Source of the DNA: Chloroflexota bacterium
GTDB lineage: Bacteria; Chloroflexota; Anaerolineae; DTLA01
DNA length: 64,000 nt
Assembly: GCA_014874485.1 (NCBI GenBank)
Contig: JADBJK010000024.1
Coordinates: 248,001-312,000, forward strand
Direction of reading: 5' to 3'
Part shown: positions 1 through 8,347 of the stretch, in pieces
Position numbering within the stretch: the stretch's first letter is position 1
Layout of the letters: the number at the start of each line of letters is the position of its first letter
The notes under the pieces: generated by a model
Database searches by the model: none
The model's input: only the letters and a program-made list of their open reading frames with translations
Told to the model about the DNA's origin: nothing
Program-made: the position numbers and the translations under genes

Positions 1-1
1 C

Positions 2-700
2 ACCCAACGCATCATCTTTGAGACGGCGCGCGATGTCTTTGACCAGATGCAAGCCACGTGGAAAGGCAGCCGCGAGTTATTGCTGGCGCAATTGGTGCGG
101 ATCGTGGAGCAGTTCATCCGCTCCGATCGCATTCGCATCAACCCGCCGCTCTTCTATCAGGACGAGTTGCGTCGCCGCCTCATCATCACCCTCAACATGA
201 GCCGCGTCATTCAGCATGTGCTGGATGCCGTTCGTCACGAAAACACCGAGCGGCTGACACCGGTATTTGACCGCGACCACCCCGTTCGCTCCACCGGCGA
301 GATGAACGCCTGGTACACCGGCAAGCCCTGCGCCCGGACGGAGAAATCGCACATTAACGTCTGCGTGTACGACAGCACTTGGGAGGCTTCCGACGCCTAC
401 ATTCTGGATAATAGCGATGCAGTCGCCGCATGGGCGAAGAATGACCACCTGGGCTTTGAAATCCCCTACCTGTATCAAGGCATCGTGCGCAAGTACCGCC
501 CGGACTTTCTCGTGCGGCTGACAAGCGGTGATTACCTCATTCTGGAAACCAAAGGGCAAGACACCGAGCAGGATAGGGTCAAGCGGCAGTACTTGGCCGA
601 GTGGGTTCAGGCCGTCAACGAGCACGGCGGGTTCGGCCGATGGCGATGGGCCGTGGTGACAAGCCCCGGCGAGATCCGGGATGTGTTGATGCAAGCGTGA
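2..700 (+). CDS. Type III restriction enzyme-like protein, C-terminal part (5' truncated by window edge)
   Basis: The reading frame is open from base 2 to a TGA at 698-700, so the start lies outside the window. The visible 232 residues end with YRPDFLVRL followed by LILETKGQ, which is the PD-(D/E)xK nuclease core (PD...ExK) found at the C-terminus of type III restriction Res subunits and related DEAD/DEAH helicase-nucleases. These enzymes translocate on DNA and cut it away from the recognition site, working with a Mod methylase. The helicase motifs and any Mod gene would lie upstream. A free-standing nuclease or a BREX/phage-defence helicase-nuclease of the same fold is the alternative. Confidence 0.7.
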   Translation, partial: TQRIIFETARDVFDQMQATWKGSRELLLAQLVRIVEQFIRSDRIRINPPLFYQDELRRRLIITLNMSRVIQHVLDAVRHENTERLTPVFDRDHPVRSTGEMNAWYTGKPCARTEKSHINVCVYDSTWEASDAYILDNSDAVAAWAKNDHLGFEIPYLYQGIVRKYRPDFLVRLTSGDYLILETKGQDTEQDRVKRQYLAEWVQAVNEHGGFGRWRWAVVTSPGEIRDVLMQA

Positions 701-736
701 AGTCGCCCTACATCTGACCAGCATCGGAGCAATCGC

Positions 737-1015
737 ATGTCTTTCCTATTCGCCTTCTTCGCGCTGGGGCCGGGCGTGTGCGGATTCTCGCTCGCCTATC
801 TCCTGCGCCACCCAGACGAATGGCCCGCGCCGACCCTGATGCTGGCCGTCGGCCTGGCGCTGACGGTAGCCACCCAGACGTGGGGCGCGGCGAAACTCCG
901 CCGACTCCTGCCCCCGTACCGTGCGCTCCACATCACAGCCACGCGCTGGGGTGGGATCGCCCTGGGAGTCGTCCTCGCCCTGCTCGCCTACTTCGTGCTC
1001 CTCGCCCAGGCGTAG
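737..1015 (+). CDS. Small integral membrane protein of unknown function
   Basis: This 92-residue protein starts at an ATG preceded by GGAG with 7 nt spacing. It is mostly hydrophobic: three membrane segments are visible, at about residues 3-20, 31-48 and 70-90, with a short Arg-rich stretch (KLRRLLPPYR) between the second and third. I recognise no family. It lies between the nuclease gene and the phosphatase-fold gene, 16 nt from the latter, so co-transcription with it is likely. Confidence 0.6.
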   Translation: MSFLFAFFALGPGVCGFSLAYLLRHPDEWPAPTLMLAVGLALTVATQTWGAAKLRRLLPPYRALHITATRWGGIALGVVLALLAYFVLLAQA

Positions 1016-1031
1016 GAACTGGAGGCAGACC

Positions 1032-1928
1032 ATGCGTCGCCGAAAGCCGAACGCGCGCACGTGGGTGCTCCTGGGCGCGGGGCTTGCGCTCGCGGCGGTC
1101 GCGGCCTTCCTGCTCAACGTCAGCCGCCCCGGCCCGCTGACCCCCGTAGGGGCGCCTGCGGGCGGTTCGCTCCCCGCCACCCTCACCGTCGCCACGCTCA
1201 ACCTCTGGCACGATTACCCGCACTACTCCCGTCAGGCCGAGCGCCTGCAAGCCGCGATCTCGGCCCTGCGCGCCCTGTCGCCCGACCTGCTGTGCCTGCA
1301 AGAGGCGTCGCGCACGCCGATGGTCCCCCACGCGGCGGGCCAACTTGCCGACGCCCTCGGCATGGCCGGCGCCTACGCCCGCGCCAACGGCAACCGCGCC
1401 CTCATCCGGTTTGAGGAAGGCGAGGCCGTGCTGGCCCGCGCCGGGCTGAGCAGCGAGGCATGGCGCGAACTGTCGCCCCGCGCGGGCTTCTTTGAGCACC
1501 GGCTGGCCGTTTGGGGCACGGTGGACACCGAGGCGGGGCCTGTCGTCGTCTTCAGCACCCACATCACCAACAAGCCCGGCGAGGTCAACGCCGCGCAAAT
1601 CCGCGCGCTGGTGGAACTGGTGGAGCGCCAACGGCGCGGCCTGCCCGCAGTCGTCGCAGGCGACTTCAACGCCCACGAGGACGCGCCGCAGATTCGGGGC
1701 CTGCCCGCCCACTGGCGCGACGCCTTCCGCGAGGCCAAGCCCGACGCCCGCGGCGCGACCAGCCTGGACTCGGACAGGCGGATTGACTACATCTTCCTGG
1801 TGGATGGGGACAGCGTGCGCTGGCAGGTCCTGGATGCCGATACCTTCGGCGGCGAGGCCATATCCGACCATCGCGGAGTCTGGGCGCGGGCGCGGCAAAC
1901 ACCGCGCGGGGCTGAACCCCCGCGCTGA
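1032..1928 (+). CDS. Endonuclease/exonuclease/phosphatase (EEP) family protein, membrane-anchored or secreted
   Basis: The 298-residue product starts at ATG 1032, with GGAGG just upstream; the frame is open further 5' but that part has no initiation signal. An N-terminal Arg/Lys-rich stretch and a hydrophobic helix at residues 10-26 (LLGAGLALAAVAAFLL) suggest an exported or anchored protein. The rest carries the EEP metal-site motifs in order: TLNLW, LCLQEA (metal Glu), GDFNAHED (catalytic Asp-Asn), RIDYIF and SDHRGVW (catalytic His). The family includes exonuclease III, DNase I and sphingomyelinases, so the substrate (nucleic acid or phosphodiester lipid) cannot be told from the sequence. 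Confidence 0.8.
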   Translation: MRRRKPNARTWVLLGAGLALAAVAAFLLNVSRPGPLTPVGAPAGGSLPATLTVATLNLWHDYPHYSRQAERLQAAISALRALSPDLLCLQEASRTPMVPHAAGQLADALGMAGAYARANGNRALIRFEEGEAVLARAGLSSEAWRELSPRAGFFEHRLAVWGTVDTEAGPVVVFSTHITNKPGEVNAAQIRALVELVERQRRGLPAVVAGDFNAHEDAPQIRGLPAHWRDAFREAKPDARGATSLDSDRRIDYIFLVDGDSVRWQVLDADTFGGEAISDHRGVWARARQTPRGAEPPR

Positions 1929-1962
1929 ACGGGCCAAGCCCCGATGATGCTCGCACCAGCCC

Positions 1963-2004
1963 GAAGGGCTTCGCCCCTTCAGCCCGATGCCTTAGCGTCG
2001 GGCT
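1963..2004. terminator. Two tandem hairpins between convergent genes
   Basis: Positions 1963-1980 form a 6-bp stem (GAAGGG/CCCTTC), and 1981-2004 form a 7-bp stem (AGCCCGA/TCGGGCT). They lie between the EEP gene and the oppositely oriented transporter. Neither has a U-tract, so a two-way transcription block is only inferred. Confidence 0.35.
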
Positions 2005-2039
2005 CCCACGCTAAACCCCGCTCGCACCCGTGAGCGGCG

Positions 2040-2955
2040 CTACACCGTCTCGGGCGGCGAGGGCCGGCCATTGCGCCGCCACTGCGCCAGCGCCACGCCC
2101 ACGATGGCCACCACCATCCCCACGTATTGCACCCCCTGCAGCCGTTCGCCCAGCGCCAGCAGCGCGATGAGTGCCGTGGCGAAGGGCGACAGGTTCAGCA
2201 GCAGGTTCATCTCCAGCGCCGTCAGCGTCTGCAGCGCGTGGTTGTACAACAGGTACGCCAGCGCCGTGTTCACCAGCGCCAGCCACAGGACGATGCCGAT
2301 GCCGGGCGCCGCCATCCGCGGCAAGCCCTCAACGGCGAAGGCCAGCGGCAACAGCGCGATGCCGCCGAATCCCAGCGGGAAGGCCGTGAGGGCCAGCGTG
2401 CCGGCGGTCCCGTCGCGCGCCACTTCCCGCCCCAGAATCCCGAACGCGGCAAAGGCCACCAGGCCCGCGCCCGTAACCGCCAACCCCAGCGGCTCGCCCG
2501 CCTGCAACCCAGGCGCGAAGAAGACCCCGCACCCCACCAGGCAAATCGCCAACCCCATCACCTGCACGCGGGTTGGATACTCACGGAGCCAGGGGATGCT
2601 CATCGCCAGCACCAGCAGCGGCACCAGGCTCATCAGGAACGAACTCGTGGTGGACGGCAGATACTGCAGCCCCCAGAACAGGCAGCCGTTGCCGATGGTA
2701 GGCGCACAGGCCGATGAGCGCCAGCCGCACCCACACCCCGCGCGAGCGTGGGCGTGTGTTGCGGCGCAGGGCAAACGGGAGTAGAATCAGGAACGCGGCC
2801 GTGTACCGGAGGCCCGCCAGCGTCAGCGGCCCCGCGTACCGAAGCCCCGCCTTCACAAGGACGAACGACGAGCCCCAAACCACCACCACGACCAGCGACT
2901 CGGCCAGCGCGGTGGGGAGAGATGGCCTCACACGCGGCGCAGACGGTGTCGTCAC
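2040..2955 (-). pseudogene. EamA/DMT-superfamily drug-metabolite transporter, frameshifted
   Basis: The N-terminal half (from GTG 2955, 9 nt after an AAGGAG) encodes a typical EamA opening with VVVVWGSSFVLVKAGL and runs to GLCAY. The reading then continues in another frame with TIGNGCLFWGLQYLPSTTSS through the second EamA repeat to a stop at 2040. The switch lies at about 2697-2706 and needs one extra base or two missing bases. Joined, the product would be about 300 residues with ten membrane helices, the usual DMT exporter length. Promoter, ribosome site and the rest of the frame are intact, so the break is either very recent or a sequencing error. Confidence 0.75.
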
Positions 2956-2985
2956 GGGCACACTCTCCTTGCGGGTTTGGGCGCT

Positions 2986-3014
2986 ATTATCATGCCCACC
3001 GGGCCGACTGTCAA
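2986..3014 (-). promoter_or_regulatory. Sigma-70 promoter of the EamA transporter
   Basis: On the - strand TTGACA (3014-3009) and GATAAT (2991-2986) are separated by 17 bp, placing the start about 25 nt before the GTG start at 2955. Confidence 0.7.
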
Positions 3015-3049
3015 GACGCACTTCCGTCTCCTGGCGGGAAAACGGCAGG

Positions 3050-3200
3050 TGCCCTCTCTCCCTTGTGCGGGAAGAGGACCGCGCGGCTTGCAAGGCGACT
3101 GGGCGGGCGACCGGCCTCCCTCGCATAAGCGGGAAGAGACTGGAGAGACGCGACGGTCGCGTCGTTGCAAAACTCCTCTCCCCGCACGCGCGGGAGAGGG
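3050..3200. repeat. Intergenic inverted-repeat cluster
   Basis: The gap between the transporter promoter and the next gene's promoter holds no gene. It contains three related GC-rich units with the pattern CTCTCCC...GCGGGA(A)GAG, at about 3051-3077, 3118-3147 and 3175-3199; the last is a clear hairpin with an 8-bp CCTCTCCC/GGGAGAGG stem. Between them a GACGCGA/TCGCGTC hairpin is also present. This looks like a decayed dispersed repeat. Confidence 0.45.
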
Positions 3201-3238
3201 TTAGGGTAGGGGGCTACTGCATCCGTGCCAAACCGTTG

Positions 3239-3267
3239 TTGACGGTCGGGCGGGCACGGAGTATAAT
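3239..3267 (+). promoter_or_regulatory. Sigma-70 promoter for the nitrilase-fold/aldolase pair
   Basis: TTGACG (3239-3244) and a perfect TATAAT (3262-3267) are 17 bp apart. The start would be near 3274, giving a 26-nt leader with GGAGG before ATG 3301. Confidence 0.8.
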
Positions 3268-3300
3268 CGCAATAGAACATTTTTTCTATGGAGGAACGCC

Positions 3301-4113
3301 ATGAGCGAAATCACCATCGCCTGCGTCCAGATGTCGCCGCGTCTGGGCGAGGTCGGCGAAAACCTGGTGCGCATGACCGAGTTCATTGAGAAAATCCGCG
3401 GCGAGCACGACGTGGACCTCATCGTGTTCCCGGAACTCTGCACCACCGGCTACGAGTGCGGCGTCCGGTTCACCGAGTTGGCCGAGCGCATCCCCGGCCC
3501 CACCACCAACCTCATGAGCCAGCGCGCCTCCGAGTTTGAAGTGCACCTGGCGTTCGGCATGGTCATCAAGGAGAAGGTGGAGAGCATCGTGTACAACGCC
3601 GCCATCCTCATCGGCCCCGACGGCGAGATTCTCGGCGACTACCGCGCCCTGCACCCCAAAGGCGAAGAGCGGCTGGCGTTCCGTCCGGGCTACCGCCTGC
3701 CCGTCTTTGATACCGGCATCGGCCGCATCGGCCTCATGCTCGGTTGGGACCTCGCCTTCCCCGAAGTGGCCCGCTCGCTGGCGCTGGACGGCGCGGAACT
3801 CCTCGTCGCACTCGCCAACTGGGAGAAGCCGAACCAGGAGGAGTGGAAGGCCTACGCCCTGGCGCGGGCCATGGAGAACGCCTCGTTCCTGGCGGCGGCC
3901 AACCGCGTGGGCGAGGAGTACACCTACGCCTTCTTCGGCGAGAGCATGATCCTGGGGCCGCGCGGGCATGTCTTCGCCATGATGGACGAGGAGACCGAGG
4001 GATATTGCGTCGCCCGCATCAATCTGGACGACGTGCGCCGCACCCGCGAGGAACTCCAGATCATGCAGTGCCGCCAGCCCCAAGCCTACCGGAGCATCGT
4101 CAGGAGGTATTGA
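3301..4113 (+). CDS. Carbon-nitrogen hydrolase (nitrilase) fold protein, catalytic residues degenerate
   Basis: The 270-residue protein has the normal length and layout of the nitrilase/amidase superfamily: opening IACVQMSPRLG, the Glu motif FPELCTTGY (E45), GPDGEILGDYR and a C-terminal LGPRGHV. The family triad is Glu-Lys-Cys. Here the Lys motif (usually YRKxHL) reads YRALHP, so A116 stands at the Lys position. The Cys motif (usually MxCYDLRFPE) reads MLGWDLAFPE, so G148 stands at the Cys position. Only the Glu remains. A hydrolase role is therefore doubtful; ligand binding is an alternative. Its stop lies one base before the next ATG, so it is co-transcribed with the threonine aldolase, possibly in amino-acid or amide metabolism. 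Confidence 0.8.
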   Translation: MSEITIACVQMSPRLGEVGENLVRMTEFIEKIRGEHDVDLIVFPELCTTGYECGVRFTELAERIPGPTTNLMSQRASEFEVHLAFGMVIKEKVESIVYNAAILIGPDGEILGDYRALHPKGEERLAFRPGYRLPVFDTGIGRIGLMLGWDLAFPEVARSLALDGAELLVALANWEKPNQEEWKAYALARAMENASFLAAANRVGEEYTYAFFGESMILGPRGHVFAMMDEETEGYCVARINLDDVRRTREELQIMQCRQPQAYRSIVRRY

Positions 4114-4114
4114 T

Positions 4115-5167
4115 ATGCAGCGCATCATAGACCTTCGGAGCGACACCGTAACCCATCCCACCCCCGCCATGCGCGAGGCCATGTACCGCGCCGAGGTCGG
4201 CGACGACGTCATGGGCGAGGACCCCACCGTGAACCGCCTGCAGGAGATGGCCGCCGAGCGCATGGGCAAAGAGGCGGCGCTGTTCGTCGCCAGCGGCACC
4301 ATGGGCAACCTCATCTGCATCCTCGCCCAGTGCGGGCGCGGCGACGAGGTCATCATGGGCGACAAGGCCCACACGTTCCTATTTGAGGCCGGCGGCCCGT
4401 CGGTACTGGGCGGCGTCCACGTCCGCACGGTGCGCAACCGCGACGACGGCACGGTGGACCCCGCCGAGGTGGAGGCCGCCGTCCGCCCCGACAACGTGCA
4501 CTTTCCGCGCAGCCGCCTGGTGGTGCTTGAAAACACGCACAACCGCTGCGGCGGAGCGGTGCTCACTCGCGCGCAGATGGACCCCGTCGTCGCCGTCGCG
4601 CGCAAGCACAACCTGAACGCGCATCTGGACGGCGCACGCATCTTCAACGCCGCCGTCGCCCTGGGCGTGGACGCCCGCACCCTGGCCGAACCCTTTGACA
4701 CCGTCAGTTTCTGCCTCTCCAAGGGACTGTCCGCGCCGGTGGGGTCCCTGGTCTGCGGGAGCCGCGAGTTCGTGCGCGAGGCCACGCGGCTGCGCAAGGT
4801 GCTGGGCGGCGGGATGCGCCAGGCCGGCATCATCGCCGCGGCGGGCATCGTGGCCCTGGAGCAGATGGTGGACCGCCTCGCCGACGACCACGCCAACGCC
4901 CGGCGGCTGGCCGTGGGCCTCGCCGAGATGGGCGTGTTTGACATCCGGCCGGAGCGTGTGCAGAGCAACATCCTTATCTTCGGACTGGCCACCGACCGCT
5001 TCACGCCGCAACAACTCGTGGCCCGCTGCGCCCAGGACGGGCTGAAGTTCCAGGCCATTGAGGGCGGCCAGTTCCGCATGGTTACGCACTACGGCATTGA
5101 GCGCGAGGACATAGACGCGGCGCTGGGGATCGTGCGGCGGGCCGTGGGACAATTGGGCCGCGCGTAG
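4115..5167 (+). CDS. ltaE: Low-specificity L-threonine aldolase (PLP enzyme)
   Basis: The 350-residue protein matches the beta-eliminating threonine aldolase family throughout: opening IDLRSDTVTHPTPAMREAM, GDDVMGEDPTVN, the PLP-stacking region GDKAHTFLFEAG (H86), LDGARIFNAA (Asp that binds the pyridine N) and SFCLSKGLSAPVGS with the Schiff-base lysine K203. It splits L-threonine or L-allo-threonine into glycine and acetaldehyde in the cytoplasm. The ribosome site AGGAGG lies within the end of the preceding gene, and the two are translationally linked. Substrate stereochemistry cannot be read from the sequence. Confidence 0.9.
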   Translation: MQRIIDLRSDTVTHPTPAMREAMYRAEVGDDVMGEDPTVNRLQEMAAERMGKEAALFVASGTMGNLICILAQCGRGDEVIMGDKAHTFLFEAGGPSVLGGVHVRTVRNRDDGTVDPAEVEAAVRPDNVHFPRSRLVVLENTHNRCGGAVLTRAQMDPVVAVARKHNLNAHLDGARIFNAAVALGVDARTLAEPFDTVSFCLSKGLSAPVGSLVCGSREFVREATRLRKVLGGGMRQAGIIAAAGIVALEQMVDRLADDHANARRLAVGLAEMGVFDIRPERVQSNILIFGLATDRFTPQQLVARCAQDGLKFQAIEGGQFRMVTHYGIEREDIDAALGIVRRAVGQLGRA

Positions 5168-5205
5168 TGGCAGGTCTGAGACCTGCCAGGTCTGAGACCT
5201 GCCAC
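5167..5205. repeat. Palindromic short tandem repeat
   Basis: The unit AGGTCTGAGACCTGCC occurs twice in tandem after GTGGC. The outer arms GTGGCAGGTCT/AGACCTGCCAC are perfectly complementary, so the RNA could form a hairpin right after the aldolase stop. It may serve as a terminator, but no U-tract follows. Confidence 0.55.
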
Positions 5206-5238
5206 TGTTGGGCAACTCTGCGGAGACTCTTCCCACTC

Positions 5239-5390
5239 TGTCATTGCGAGCGAAGCGAAGCAATCCCAGGCTCTGCCTGTCATGCTTCGCTTCGCTCAGC
5301 ATCTCGGCTGGCGAGATTCTTCGGCGCCCCGCGCCTCAGCATAACGGTTCACCGGGATTGCTTCGGGTGCTACGCGCCCTCGCAATGACA
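5239..5390. repeat. Dispersed repeat of the TCATTGCGAG family, copy 1
   Basis: A 152-bp element is bounded by a 12-bp inverted repeat, TGTCATTGCGAG and CTCGCAATGACA. Inside are the family words GCGAAGCGAAGCAATC, GCTTCGCTTCGCTCAG, GAGATTCTTCGGCGC and GGGATTGCTTCG. Relatives lie at 56877-57145 and 60385-60535. It has no coding capacity of note and fills most of the gap between the aldolase and protease genes. Confidence 0.7.
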
Positions 5391-5424
5391 GCGCCAACAG
5401 GACTTCGCAACCGCCTCGCCCCAT

Positions 5425-5452
5425 TTGCCCCCACGCCCGTTTCTGCTATACT
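5425..5452 (+). promoter_or_regulatory. Promoter of the membrane protease/rlmN pair
   Basis: TTGCCC (5425-5430), a 16-bp spacer and TATACT (5447-5452) with an extended TGC form a plausible promoter about 90 nt before the ATG at 5545. Confidence 0.55.
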
Positions 5453-5544
5453 TTGGGCGCAAAGGACGACAAACAACGCTGGGGCCTGGGCACCATGCGG
5501 ATGTGCCCTATGGCCCCATCAGGGACATGCGGAGGTGAACAGAG

Positions 5545-6249
5545 ATGTTTTTCCCAGGTCTATACTTTGACCCAATGTACCTGATATTTGCGCTGCCTGC
5601 GCTGGTGCTGGGGCTGTACGCGCAGATGAAGATCCGAACGTCGTACTCCAAGTACCTGCGCGTGCCCAACGGCCGGGGCATCACCGGCCTCAACGCCGCC
5701 CGCTACCTGCTGGACAGCGCCGGCCTGTACGACGTGGAGATTGAGGGCACGCCGGGCGAACTCTCGGACCACTACGACCCATCCAGCAAGAAACTGCGCC
5801 TGTCGCGCGGCGTCGCCAACTCCCCGTCGGTGGCGGCGCTCGGCATCGTGGCCCACGAGGTCGGCCACGCCGTGCAGCACGCCGAGGGGTACGGCCCCCT
5901 GCGCCTGCGCTCGGCCATCGTCCCCCTCGTGAGCATCGGGACGTGGCTCGGCCCCATCCTGTTCATCATCGGCTTCCTGCTCCAGGCGTATGACCTGGCG
6001 GTGCTGGGCGTCATCGCCTTCGCAGGCGCGGCAGTCTTCTCGCTCATCACCCTGCCGGTGGAACTCAACGCCAGTTCGCGCGCCATGCAGATGCTCACCA
6101 AGACCGGCCTCGTAACCCAGCAGGAGTACAACGGCGCCAAGTCGGTGCTGTCGGCTGCGGCGCTGACCTACGTGGCCGCCGCCGCGCAGAGCATCTCCAC
6201 CCTGCTGTACTACGTCTTCCTCCTGGGTGGGCTTCGCAGGAACGATTGA
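5545..6249 (+). CDS. Zinc-dependent membrane protease, YugP family
   Basis: The 234-residue protein has an N-terminal membrane helix (about 10-27), a zinc-site motif [10 protein letters not shown] (H104, E105, H108) and two further membrane regions (about 123-165 and 205-228). The order and length match the Zn_peptidase_2/YugP family of membrane metallopeptidases, whose substrates are mostly unknown. The motif [13 protein letters not shown] near 175 is the family's second conserved block and probably gives the third metal ligand. It is followed by rlmN with a 4-base overlap. Confidence 0.85.
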   Translation: MFFPGLYFDPMYLIFALPALVLGLYAQMKIRTSYSKYLRVPNGRGITGLNAARYLLDSAGLYDVEIEGTPGELSDHYDPSSKKLRLSRGVANSPSVAALGIVAHEVGHAVQHAEGYGPLRLRSAIVPLVSIGTWLGPILFIIGFLLQAYDLAVLGVIAFAGAAVFSLITLPVELNASSRAMQMLTKTGLVTQQEYNGAKSVLSAAALTYVAAAAQSISTLLYYVFLLGGLRRND

Positions 6250-7298
6250 GCGGCTCGGTGGAACTGCTCCTTGACCTGACGCTTCCGGAACTGGAGGCTC
6301 GCCTGCGAGAGTGGCAGCAGCCCGCGTACCGCGCCCGGCAGGTCTGGGACTGGGTGTACAAACAGGGGGCCACCCAATTCGCCCAGATGACCAACCTGCC
6401 GGTCGCACTCCGTGAACGCCTGGCCGCCGAGTTCACCCTCACCCCATTTGAACCCGTCGCCGAGCACCTGTCCACCGACGGCCAGACCCGCAAACTGGCC
6501 CTTCGGCTCGCCGATGGCGAAATCATAGAGTCCGTCTGGATGCGGTACGAGACCCGCGAGAGCGTGTGCGTGTCCACCCAGGCCGGGTGCGCCATGGGCT
6601 GCGCCTTCTGCGCCACGGGCCAGGGCGGCCTGCGACGCAACCTCACGGCGGGCGAAATCGTCGGCCAAGTGCTGGCGTTCGCCCGGCTCCTCGCCCCCCA
6701 ATCCCGTGTAACCAACGTCGTCTTCATGGGCATGGGCGAACCCTTCGCCAACTACGACGCCGTCTGGAAGGCAGTCTCCATCCTCATGCACCCCGCTGGG
6801 CTGGGCCTGGGTGCGCGGCACATCGTCATCTCCACCGTCGGGCTTATCCCCGGCATCCGTCGGTTCGCCCAGGAACGGTCTCAAGTGCGCCTGGCCGTAT
6901 CGCTCCACGCGCCGGACGACGCCCTGCGCGACCAACTGGTGCCCATCAACCGCGCCCATCCCATCGGCCCGCTGATGGATGCCATCCGATATTATGTCAA
7001 CTTGACCGGCCGCCGCGTTACCTTTGAGTACGCCCTCATCGCCGGCGTCAACGACAGCCCCGAGCAGGCGCAGGCACTGGCGGCGCTCCTGCGGGGATTG
7101 CCGGTGCATGTGAACCTCATCCCCCTGAACCCTGTCGCCGGTTCCCCCTGGCGGCCCAGCCCCCGCGACCGCGTGCGCCAGTTCCAGGCCACGCTGGAGG
7201 AGCGCGGCATCCCCTGCACGGTGCGCCTGGGCCGAGGCACCGACATCCAGGCGGCGTGCGGCCAGTTGCGCGCGCGGACGCTGCAGCCCGACGTTTGA
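6246..7298 (+). CDS. rlmN: 23S rRNA (adenine2503-C2)/tRNA A37 methyltransferase, radical SAM
   Basis: The start is a TTG at 6246 that overlaps the TGA of the preceding gene, which implies coupled translation. The 350-residue product has the RlmN N-terminal helical domain ([11 protein letters not shown]), [19 protein letters not shown], the radical-SAM cluster motif C-x3-C-x2-C ([12 protein letters not shown]), [13 protein letters not shown] and a C-terminal [13 protein letters not shown] carrying the conserved Cys that forms the methyl-transfer intermediate. It methylates C2 of A2503 in the ribosome and of A37 in some tRNAs. All key residues are present. Confidence 0.95.
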   Translation: MSGSVELLLDLTLPELEARLREWQQPAYRARQVWDWVYKQGATQFAQMTNLPVALRERLAAEFTLTPFEPVAEHLSTDGQTRKLALRLADGEIIESVWMRYETRESVCVSTQAGCAMGCAFCATGQGGLRRNLTAGEIVGQVLAFARLLAPQSRVTNVVFMGMGEPFANYDAVWKAVSILMHPAGLGLGARHIVISTVGLIPGIRRFAQERSQVRLAVSLHAPDDALRDQLVPINRAHPIGPLMDAIRYYVNLTGRRVTFEYALIAGVNDSPEQAQALAALLRGLPVHVNLIPLNPVAGSPWRPSPRDRVRQFQATLEERGIPCTVRLGRGTDIQAACGQLRARTLQPDV

Positions 7299-7307
7299 AC
7301 GTCGGGC
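7286..7307 (+). terminator. Hairpin overlapping the rlmN stop codon
   Basis: GCCCGACGT and ACGTCGGGC form a 9-bp stem with a 4-base loop that includes part of the TGA stop. No U-tract follows, so this may protect the 3' end rather than terminate. Confidence 0.4.
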
Positions 7308-7346
7308 GAGGCCGACGGGGGGCTCAAACGCGGCGCAAACGAATTC

Positions 7347-7375
7347 TTGCGTTTTCCACTGAGAACGGGTAAGAT
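7347..7375 (+). promoter_or_regulatory. Promoter of rpe, apparently giving a leaderless mRNA
   Basis: TTGCGT (7347-7352) and TAAGAT (7370-7375) are 17 bp apart. The expected start falls at about 7382, the A of the rpe ATG, and no ribosome-binding sequence lies between. Confidence 0.55.
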
Positions 7376-7381
7376 AACACC

Positions 7382-8050
7382 ATGATCCGAATCTCCGCGT
7401 CCATACTTTCGGCCGACTTCGCACGCTTGGGCGAGCAAATCGCCGAAGCCGAGCAGGGCGGCGCCGACTACATCCACGTGGACGTGATGGATGGGATGTT
7501 CGTGCCCAACATCACGGCGGGGCCCGTGCTGGTGAACGCGGCGCGCCGTAGCACGTCGTTGCCTCTGGACGTGCATCTGATGATTGAGAAGCCGGAGCGG
7601 TACGTGGAGGCGTTCCGAGAAGCGGGAGCAGACATCCTTACCGTGCACTACGAGGCGTGCCCTCACCTGCACCGGACGGTGCAGCGCATTCGGGAACTGG
7701 GCGCGTCGCCGGGCGTCTCGCTGAACCCGTCCACGCCCCTCTCGGCGCTGGAGGAGATTCTGGACTACGTGGATTTGGTGCTCATCATGACGGTCAATCC
7801 CGGATTCGGCGGGCAGAAGTACATTGACACGATGACGGCGAAGATCGCGCGCCTTCGCCGCTGGCTGGACGAGCGCGAGCGCCGCCCCGTGCTGGAGGTG
7901 GACGGCGGGCTGAATCCGGAGACAGCGCCGAAGGCGGCCAGAGCGGGAGCGGACATCATCGTGGCCGGCGCAGCCATCTTCGCCGCCGATGTGCCTGTGG
8001 GCGCCGCAATTCGCCGGCTGCGCGAAGCGATTGCCCTGAAACAGGGTTAG
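7382..8050 (+). CDS. rpe: Ribulose-phosphate 3-epimerase
   Basis: The 222-residue TIM-barrel protein is full length for Rpe. Motifs in order: [28 protein letters not shown] (metal-binding His and catalytic Asp), [12 protein letters not shown] (His ligand), [25 protein letters not shown] (catalytic Asp) and the phosphate-binding end AGAAIF. It interconverts ribulose-5-phosphate and xylulose-5-phosphate in the pentose phosphate pathway, in the cytoplasm. No Shine-Dalgarno precedes the ATG, in agreement with leaderless expression. It is convergent with rpmB. Confidence 0.95.
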   Translation: MIRISASILSADFARLGEQIAEAEQGGADYIHVDVMDGMFVPNITAGPVLVNAARRSTSLPLDVHLMIEKPERYVEAFREAGADILTVHYEACPHLHRTVQRIRELGASPGVSLNPSTPLSALEEILDYVDLVLIMTVNPGFGGQKYIDTMTAKIARLRRWLDERERRPVLEVDGGLNPETAPKAARAGADIIVAGAAIFAADVPVGAAIRRLREAIALKQG

Positions 8051-8061
8051 AGGAAATAGAA

Positions 8062-8084
8062 AAGGCCAGCGGATGGCTGGCCTT
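8062..8084 (-). terminator. Intrinsic terminator of rpmB
   Basis: AAGGCCAGC/GCTGGCCTT forms a 9-bp stem with a 5-base loop. On the - strand it is followed by TTTTCTATTTCC, a usable U-tract, so it mainly serves rpmB and may also slow transcription leaving rpe. Confidence 0.75.
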
Positions 8085-8103
8085 GCGTGGAGCCGACAGG
8101 CGG

Positions 8104-8283
8104 TTACGCTTTCTGAAGCGTCTTCAGGCAGCGGGAGCAGATGCGAACCCGCTTCTTGCGGCCATCAATGACGATGGTGGCCGACTGCACGTTCACATCA
8201 AAGCGGCGGTTGGTGCGCCGATTGGAATGGCTCACATTGTGCCCGAACTGCGGCCCGCGCATGCAGATTTCACACTTTGCCAT
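8104..8283 (-). CDS. rpmB: 50S ribosomal protein L28
   Basis: This 59-residue basic protein begins MAKCEICMRGPQFGHNVSHS and ends RICSRCLKTLQKA. The pairs C-x2-C near the start and C-x2-C near the end make the zinc-binding form of L28. The ATG at 8283 is chosen over one three codons upstream because it gives the family start MAKC and suits the AAAGGGG upstream. It stands alone, divergent from the asp23-fakA group, with its own promoter and terminator. Confidence 0.95.
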   Translation of the reverse strand: MAKCEICMRGPQFGHNVSHSNRRTNRRFDVNVQSATIVIDGRKKRVRICSRCLKTLQKA

Positions 8284-8347
8284 AGAACGCAACCCCTTTC
8301 ACAACGCAGGATCAGAAATGAATGCGGCGCGAATCGCGCACCTAAAT

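Noticed and set aside
921-1031. Upstream extension of the EEP gene
   Set aside because: It overlaps the preceding gene in another frame and lacks a ribosome site; ATG 1032 gives a proper membrane anchor start.
7286-7307. Efficient rho-independent terminator of rlmN
   Set aside because: The stem is good but there is no U-tract; kept only as a hairpin with low confidence.
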